The position numbers and the translations under genes were made by a program. Below are positions 59,704 through 64,000 of a DNA stretch of 64,000 bases, in pieces. The stretch comes from Nocardia inohanensis NBRC 100128 (GTDB lineage: Bacteria > Actinomycetota > Actinomycetes > Mycobacteriales > Mycobacteriaceae), in the NCBI RefSeq assembly GCF_001612945.1, contig NZ_BDBK01000001.1, positions 682,001 to 746,000 on the forward strand. The letters are read 5' to 3'. Position 1 is the stretch's first letter. The number at the start of each line of letters is the position of its first letter. The notes below the pieces were generated by a model, which worked only from the letters and a program-made list of their open reading frames with translations, was not told the DNA's origin and searched no databases.

Positions 59704-62700
59704 ATGCCACGTGACCTCGAACCCCCGGTCCGCGAACGCGATTCGGCCCCGCCGGCCCGCCGCAACGCCCGCCGCGACATCCCCCCGATCGAGCCCCTCG
59801 ACGGGTACATCGCCGACCCCGAACCCGCCCGCCCGGCCCCGTCCCGCCTGGTCCGCGACGAGCACCGCCCGCGCAAAGGCACCCTGCCCGACCGCCGCAT
59901 GCTCCGCCGCGACCCCCTCCCGGAACAGGCCACCCCGGACGAAGCGAAACCGGCGGAGACCGAGCCACGTGGCACCCGCACCGCCGAGCCCGCCCCGGGC
60001 CCGGCGGCGCGCGTGAACCCCACCGACACGAACCCGAACACGGCACCCCCGCAAGGCGATTCGCCACCGGCCGCACCCGACCGGAGCTCGCGCACGCCCG
60101 GCGGCGACCAAGATCGAACCGGTACCGGCGTCGTGCGCCGCTCCACACCGCGCACCGAGCCCGCACACCCCTACGAACGCACCCGCCGGTCGAACTCCGC
60201 GGCAGCTCGACCGGAGCCACCCGGCACGCCCGCGCAACAGTCCCCGGTGGACACCCCGAAAACTCCGCTGCCCCCGGGGATGCGGGGTGCGACCGCGGCC
60301 CGACCGGAGCCGACCCGCTCCGCACCCTCCCCGGCGCGTACTGCCGATCACGTTTTCCCGGCTCGGCGACCCCCCGTCGGCGACCCCGGAGACCCGGCAC
60401 CCGACCCCCGGCTCGAACCCGTCGATAACGGCACTGCCGTCGCGCAACCCATGGCGGTCGCGGCCGAAGCCCTCGCGGCCCTCGTCGATTCCGCCACCCG
60501 CCACGAGCCGGCCGCCGTAGAAGCAGCCGGGCCGATCTCCTCGAAAGCCTCATCCACAGTGGGTGATTCGAGCCGGAGCCGCGGCACTGTGCCCGATTCG
60601 GCATCGCGGAGCGCGACCGAGCCCCAGAGCGACGAGCGCATTCCGGCGGACGGCGAGTCGCGCGACGCCGCGCCGGGCGAAACTGCTTCGGCCCGGCCGG
60701 TGCGGTCGAGCCACGGCGGTATGGGTTCTGCCGGTGCAGTGCAGGACAACTCGGCGAATGCAGGTCCAGATGACGAGGCGTCGCGGGCCGATGGAGACAC
60801 CGCTGCTCACCGTATGTCGAGGACCACCGAGGTATCGGCGAAAACCAGTTCGGTAGCGGACGGGACGCCATCGGAACGGACCGACCGCTCGGTGGTGTCG
60901 GGTCGGAGCAACTCGGCTGCGGCTGACGAATCCGCTGTCCTGCACCGCCCGTCGCCCCGAACCGGCCGCGGTGGTGACGATTCACGGGCCAGTGACGACA
61001 GCGCCGATGCGCCTGATCGGCTGCACGATCGGTCGGCGGAGATCGGTCGCGGATTCGAACAAGTGGAGTCCGTTGAGAACGTCTCCGTGGAAGCAGACTC
61101 ACCGTTGGGCGGTGACGCTGGAGCGGTCAGCGAGCAGCCCGGTGATCCGGTGGAAATCGGTACGGGCGCACTCGATTCGGTGGGCGCCGGTCAGAGCTCG
61201 GGAGATCCGCTGACGGCGGGTGTAGGTGTGTCGAGTGATGATGTGCGGGAACGGGGTTCGGAGGTGTCCGGCCGGGTGAGTTCGGCCGATGTGGGTGAAT
61301 CGGAGCGCGGAGTCGCGCGCCGCGTGGCTCGGGAGCGGGCGCGTGGGTCGGAACTTGCCGAGGGGGAAAGCATGGACCTAGGACGTGGCGCCGGATCCGG
61401 TGGGAGCCGGGGCGAGACGGAAAGTGCTGGGGCGGAACGCGGGCGGGAGTCGGATGATCCGCGGGCGGGGCGGGCGCGCCGGGCGGAGACCTTGGTCGAG
61501 GAGGGGGGAACGCCGGGTGAGCCGGGGCGTGCACTGGCGCGTCGCGGGGACGTCGCGGAACGCGGGCGGCGGGGGGATGAAACGGCCGATCGGGCGCGGC
61601 GCGCGGATGCTACGGGCGGGCGTGGGGAGGCGTCGACGGGGCGGGCGCGGGCTCGCGATGAGGTCGGCGGACGTGGTTCGCGGGGTGAGGATCCGGCGGG
61701 GCGGGAACGTCGCGGTGAGGGGACCGGGGCCGAATCGCAGCGTGGGGAAGGCCGGGGACGGCGGACGGAGTATCCGTCGGAGGGGCGGACGCCGGGTGAG
61801 CGCGCGCGTGGACGCGGCGAGCGGCCCAGCGGCGCCGAGGGTGAGCACGGAGAAACGCAGCGCGGCAGGGGAACCGGGCGCGGTCGGCCGACGGATGCCG
61901 ATCCGGTGCATCTGGGTGTGCGCGCCGGGACGCCGGGACGGACGCGGCGGCCGCGGACCGAGGACGAGCCGGGAGAGGGCTCGGCCCGTAATCGGGGCGG
62001 GCGAGGTGCGCGGACCGAGCGCGGTGGCGCGGACGAGCGGGCGCGCGGCGGGACGCGCAAGAGCAAGGGGGAGCAGGCCCGGATAGCCAAGGAGCGGGTC
62101 GCGCAGGAGCGGGCCGCGAAAAAGGCCGCCGCGGACAAGGCTGCCGCGCGGAAGAAGGCGGAGCGGAAGAAGCAGTCGGGGCCGAAGCTCCTCGATGATG
62201 CTTCGCGGGCGAAGCTGGAGGTCATCGCGCGCGAGGGGAGTGGGCTCAAGGCGGCTTGGGCGACCTTCCGGATTCACACCGACGATCTGCGGCGGCGGAA
62301 CTTCGCGGCGCGGGTCGAGAAGATGGAGTACGGCAGCTTCGACGAATTCGACCGGACCACAGCGCAGCTCACCGACCGCGGGTACACCGGGGCCGGGGGC
62401 GGGCGGATGAACGTGGTCGGGCGGCCGGTGGAGTACCGGGCCACCACCGCGCAGGTGGCGGGATTGTGGCCGTGGTCGGTGGGCGCGGGTGCGCCGCTGA
62501 TCGGTACGCCGCTGGGTTCGCATCTGCATACCGGCGCACCGGTGTGCTTCGACCCGATGAACTGGTTCATGCGCGGCAGCTTCATCACCGCGCCGAGCCT
62601 TTTCGTGCTGGGGCTCAACGGTTTCGGTAAGTCGTCGCTGGTGCGGCGAATCGTGCTGGGCGGGGTGGCGCAAGGGATCACGCCGCTGATCCTGGCCGAC

Positions 62701-63888
62701 GTCAAACCCGACTACCGCAAGCTGGTGGAGGTCGTCGGCGGCCAGGTCATCGACTTGGGTTACGGGCACGGCAAATTGAACCCGCTCGCCGCCGGCGTGC
62801 TCGGCTCCATCGTGCCGCTGCTCGACGAGCACCCGGTCTTGCAGACCCAGGTCATGCAGGAACTGCGCGCCCGCCAGGTCACCCTGGTCGCGGGTCTGGT
62901 GGAACTGGTGCGCGGCGCGCGCGTGCGGGACTTCGAGGAGACCCTGGTCTCCACCGGCCTGCGCATCCTCTACCGCGCGGGCAGCCGGTTCTCCCCGGAG
63001 CATCCCCCGATCCTCGAGGACCTGCTCGAGGTCATCGTGGCCGGCGGCGACGAACTCCAACTCGACGCCGGCGCCGACAATCCGGACGAATACCAGAACG
63101 CCATCAAGGGCCTGCGCCGCTCGCTGCGCGCCCTCACCCAGGGCCCGTTCGGCGCGGTCTTCAACGGCCACACCACCACCCCCATCGACACCAACTCCAC
63201 CGCGGTCTGCATCGACGTCTCGCATATCCCCAACGGAGACAAGAAACTCAAGGCCGCCGTCATGCTCGCCTGCTGGGCCGATGGTTTCGCCTCGGTGGAG
63301 GCCGCGCACGTGCTCGCCGACGCCGAACTCGGCCCGCAACGCTACTTCCAGGTGGTGATGGACGAGCTGTGGCAGGTCCTGGGCCTGGGCGACTTCATGA
63401 TCGATCGCGTGGACGAGCTGACCCGCCTCCAGCGCGGTATCGGCACCGCGCTCATCATGATCAGCCACACCATCAAGGACCTGCAAGCGCTCGGCTCCGA
63501 AGCCGCCATCGCCAAGGCGCTCGGCTTCCTGGAACGCGCCCGCGCCAAGATCTTCGGAGCCCTGCCGGCCGAGGAGATCTCCCGCCTGGATTCCACGATT
63601 CCCTTCACCGCCGCCGAGGAGGAGATGGTGACCAGCTGGTCCGCGCCGCAGGCGCTCACCGGTGAAGCGCTCAAGCCCGGCCAGATCCGGCCGCCCGCCC
63701 CGGGTACCGGCAAATTCCTGCTCAAGATCGGTGAGGATCGCCGCCCGGGCATCCCGTTCCACATGGAGTTCACGCTCTCGGAGAAGGAGAGCGGAATCCA
63801 TGACACCAACTCGCGTTTCAGCGAATTCGGCGGTACCGGAGAGCCGGAGTATGCCGGCGACGGCTCGGACGAGGGGAGTGGCGCATGA
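59704..63888 (+). CDS. VirB4/TraC-like ATPase with a ~830-residue disordered N-terminus
   Basis: A 1394-residue protein. Residues 1 to about 830 are low-complexity: first Arg/Pro/Glu-rich, then Ser/Asp/Gly-rich, then Arg/Gly/Glu-rich, ending in a basic KKA/ERKK helix near 790-830. The motor domain follows: LVLGLNGFGKSSLVRRIVL-type Walker A (K976, S977), a DVKPDYRKLVEVVGGQVIDL segment, Walker B VVMDELWQV (D1220-E1221) and a late TALIMISHTIKDLQAL. This is the VirB4/TraC layout that energises pilus or substrate movement. The usual size is 500-900 residues, so the N-terminal extension is unusual. GC skew of codons in the extension differs locally but stays high-GC. Stop overlaps the next start (ATGA). 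Confidence 0.86.
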   Translation: MPRDLEPPVRERDSAPPARRNARRDIPPIEPLDGYIADPEPARPAPSRLVRDEHRPRKGTLPDRRMLRRDPLPEQATPDEAKPAETEPRGTRTAEPAPGPAARVNPTDTNPNTAPPQGDSPPAAPDRSSRTPGGDQDRTGTGVVRRSTPRTEPAHPYERTRRSNSAAARPEPPGTPAQQSPVDTPKTPLPPGMRGATAARPEPTRSAPSPARTADHVFPARRPPVGDPGDPAPDPRLEPVDNGTAVAQPMAVAAEALAALVDSATRHEPAAVEAAGPISSKASSTVGDSSRSRGTVPDSASRSATEPQSDERIPADGESRDAAPGETASARPVRSSHGGMGSAGAVQDNSANAGPDDEASRADGDTAAHRMSRTTEVSAKTSSVADGTPSERTDRSVVSGRSNSAAADESAVLHRPSPRTGRGGDDSRASDDSADAPDRLHDRSAEIGRGFEQVESVENVSVEADSPLGGDAGAVSEQPGDPVEIGTGALDSVGAGQSSGDPLTAGVGVSSDDVRERGSEVSGRVSSADVGESERGVARRVARERARGSELAEGESMDLGRGAGSGGSRGETESAGAERGRESDDPRAGRARRAETLVEEGGTPGEPGRALARRGDVAERGRRGDETADRARRADATGGRGEASTGRARARDEVGGRGSRGEDPAGRERRGEGTGAESQRGEGRGRRTEYPSEGRTPGERARGRGERPSGAEGEHGETQRGRGTGRGRPTDADPVHLGVRAGTPGRTRRPRTEDEPGEGSARNRGGRGARTERGGADERARGGTRKSKGEQARIAKERVAQERAAKKAAADKAAARKKAERKKQSGPKLLDDASRAKLEVIAREGSGLKAAWATFRIHTDDLRRRNFAARVEKMEYGSFDEFDRTTAQLTDRGYTGAGGGRMNVVGRPVEYRATTAQVAGLWPWSVGAGAPLIGTPLGSHLHTGAPVCFDPMNWFMRGSFITAPSLFVLGLNGFGKSSLVRRIVLGGVAQGITPLILADVKPDYRKLVEVVGGQVIDLGYGHGKLNPLAAGVLGSIVPLLDEHPVLQTQVMQELRARQVTLVAGLVELVRGARVRDFEETLVSTGLRILYRAGSRFSPEHPPILEDLLEVIVAGGDELQLDAGADNPDEYQNAIKGLRRSLRALTQGPFGAVFNGHTTTPIDTNSTAVCIDVSHIPNGDKKLKAAVMLACWADGFASVEAAHVLADAELGPQRYFQVVMDELWQVLGLGDFMIDRVDELTRLQRGIGTALIMISHTIKDLQALGSEAAIAKALGFLERARAKIFGALPAEEISRLDSTIPFTAAEEEMVTSWSAPQALTGEALKPGQIRPPAPGTGKFLLKIGEDRRPGIPFHMEFTLSEKESGIHDTNSRFSEFGGTGEPEYAGDGSDEGSGA

Positions 63889-64000
63889 TGCCGCATCGGT
63901 CCTACCGAAGAGTCTCGCCGGAGGTCCGGCAGGCCGCGGTCGAGCAGGTCATCGCGCTGACCGGAAAGCTGCGGTCGGAATCGGAGGCGTGCCGAGTGGT
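63885..64000 (+). CDS. Next gene of the T4SS-like operon (5' part only)
   Basis: Thirty-eight to thirty-nine residues are visible before the window ends: MMPHRSYRRVSPEVRQAAVE, then QVIALTGKLRSESEAC. The ATG overlaps the ATPase stop (ATGA), so it belongs to the operon. The basic, helix-rich start resembles a helix-turn-helix of the transposase/regulator kind, but the coupling argues for an operon protein. Function cannot be assigned from this fragment. Confidence 0.5.
   Translation, partial: MMPHRSYRRVSPEVRQAAVEQVIALTGKLRSESEACRV

Noticed and set aside
63885..64000. Start of an insertion-sequence transposase
   Set aside because: The basic helix-rich start is somewhat similar, but the ATGA overlap with the ATPase gene indicates an operon gene; too little sequence to decide.
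1..64000. CRISPR arrays, tRNA or rRNA genes
   Set aside because: No regularly spaced repeats with unique spacers and no cloverleaf or rRNA-like stretch were recognised by eye; a covariance-model scan would be needed to exclude a tRNA completely.

Overview
The window is high-GC actinobacterial DNA, most likely from a Nocardia or close nocardioform relative. The evidence is the pervasive G/C third positions, frequent GTG starts, the syntenic order yajC-secD-secF-lipoprotein-apt-(insert)-relA known from Mycobacterium and relatives, and a gene set matching the nocardiolactone (beta-lactone) pathway described in Nocardia. No rRNA, tRNA, CRISPR array or intact insertion sequence was seen.

Layout. 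0-3.5 kb: end of a cytosine-deaminase-like amidohydrolase and a three-gene nitrate/taurine/pyrimidine-type ABC importer. 3.5-9 kb: a MerR regulator, a four-repeat DivIVA-domain protein, a TetR/flavin monooxygenase divergent pair with a perfect operator palindrome, a DHFR-like reductase coupled to an AraC-DinB fusion. 9-23.9 kb: the Sec/stringent-response block (yajC, secD, secF, a DppA-like lipoprotein, apt, relA). A 6.4-kb insert separates apt from relA and holds a repeat cluster, a PucR regulator, two paralogous small membrane proteins, a three-domain cell-wall hydrolase with a dead NlpC/P60 domain, and an ABC-F ATPase. 24-31.5 kb: accessory metabolism and regulation, including a GntR/FCD regulator, a truncated gene remnant, small NTF2-like and VOC proteins, a methyltransferase, and a WYL regulator next to an Arr rifamycin ADP-ribosyltransferase, then ppnP.

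31.5-41.2 kb is the most distinctive metabolic region: an OleABCD/NltABCD-like cluster. It has an NAD-dependent reductase (nltD-like), an unlisted 57-aa membrane peptide, an AMP-forming beta-lactone synthetase-like ligase (nltC-like), and divergently two thiolase-fold subunits. One of these subunits keeps the catalytic Cys-His-Asn but has lost the conserved Glu; the other keeps the Glu but has lost the Cys. A Cys-nucleophile alpha/beta hydrolase, an ATPase-less LuxR regulator and an XRE/MmyB-like regulator flank it. The inferred product is a long-chain beta-lactone made by head-to-head condensation of two acyl-CoAs, then ketone reduction and lactonisation.

41.5-52.5 kb: SDR, alpha/beta hydrolases, an XRE-cupin regulator, a family-A DNA polymerase, an erythromycin-esterase-family protein divergent from a tandem-MerR regulator that seems to start at CTG, VOC, TetR and a 3-hydroxyacyl-CoA-dehydrogenase-like SDR. 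52.8 kb to the end: a single-strand, tightly spaced type IV secretion/conjugation-like operon (single-TM protein, two MinD-like proteins with degenerate P-loops, two tandem small two-TM proteins, a VirB8-like protein, a TrbL/VirB6-like protein, an SCO6880-family protein, a 1394-aa VirB4-like ATPase) that runs off the end of the window.
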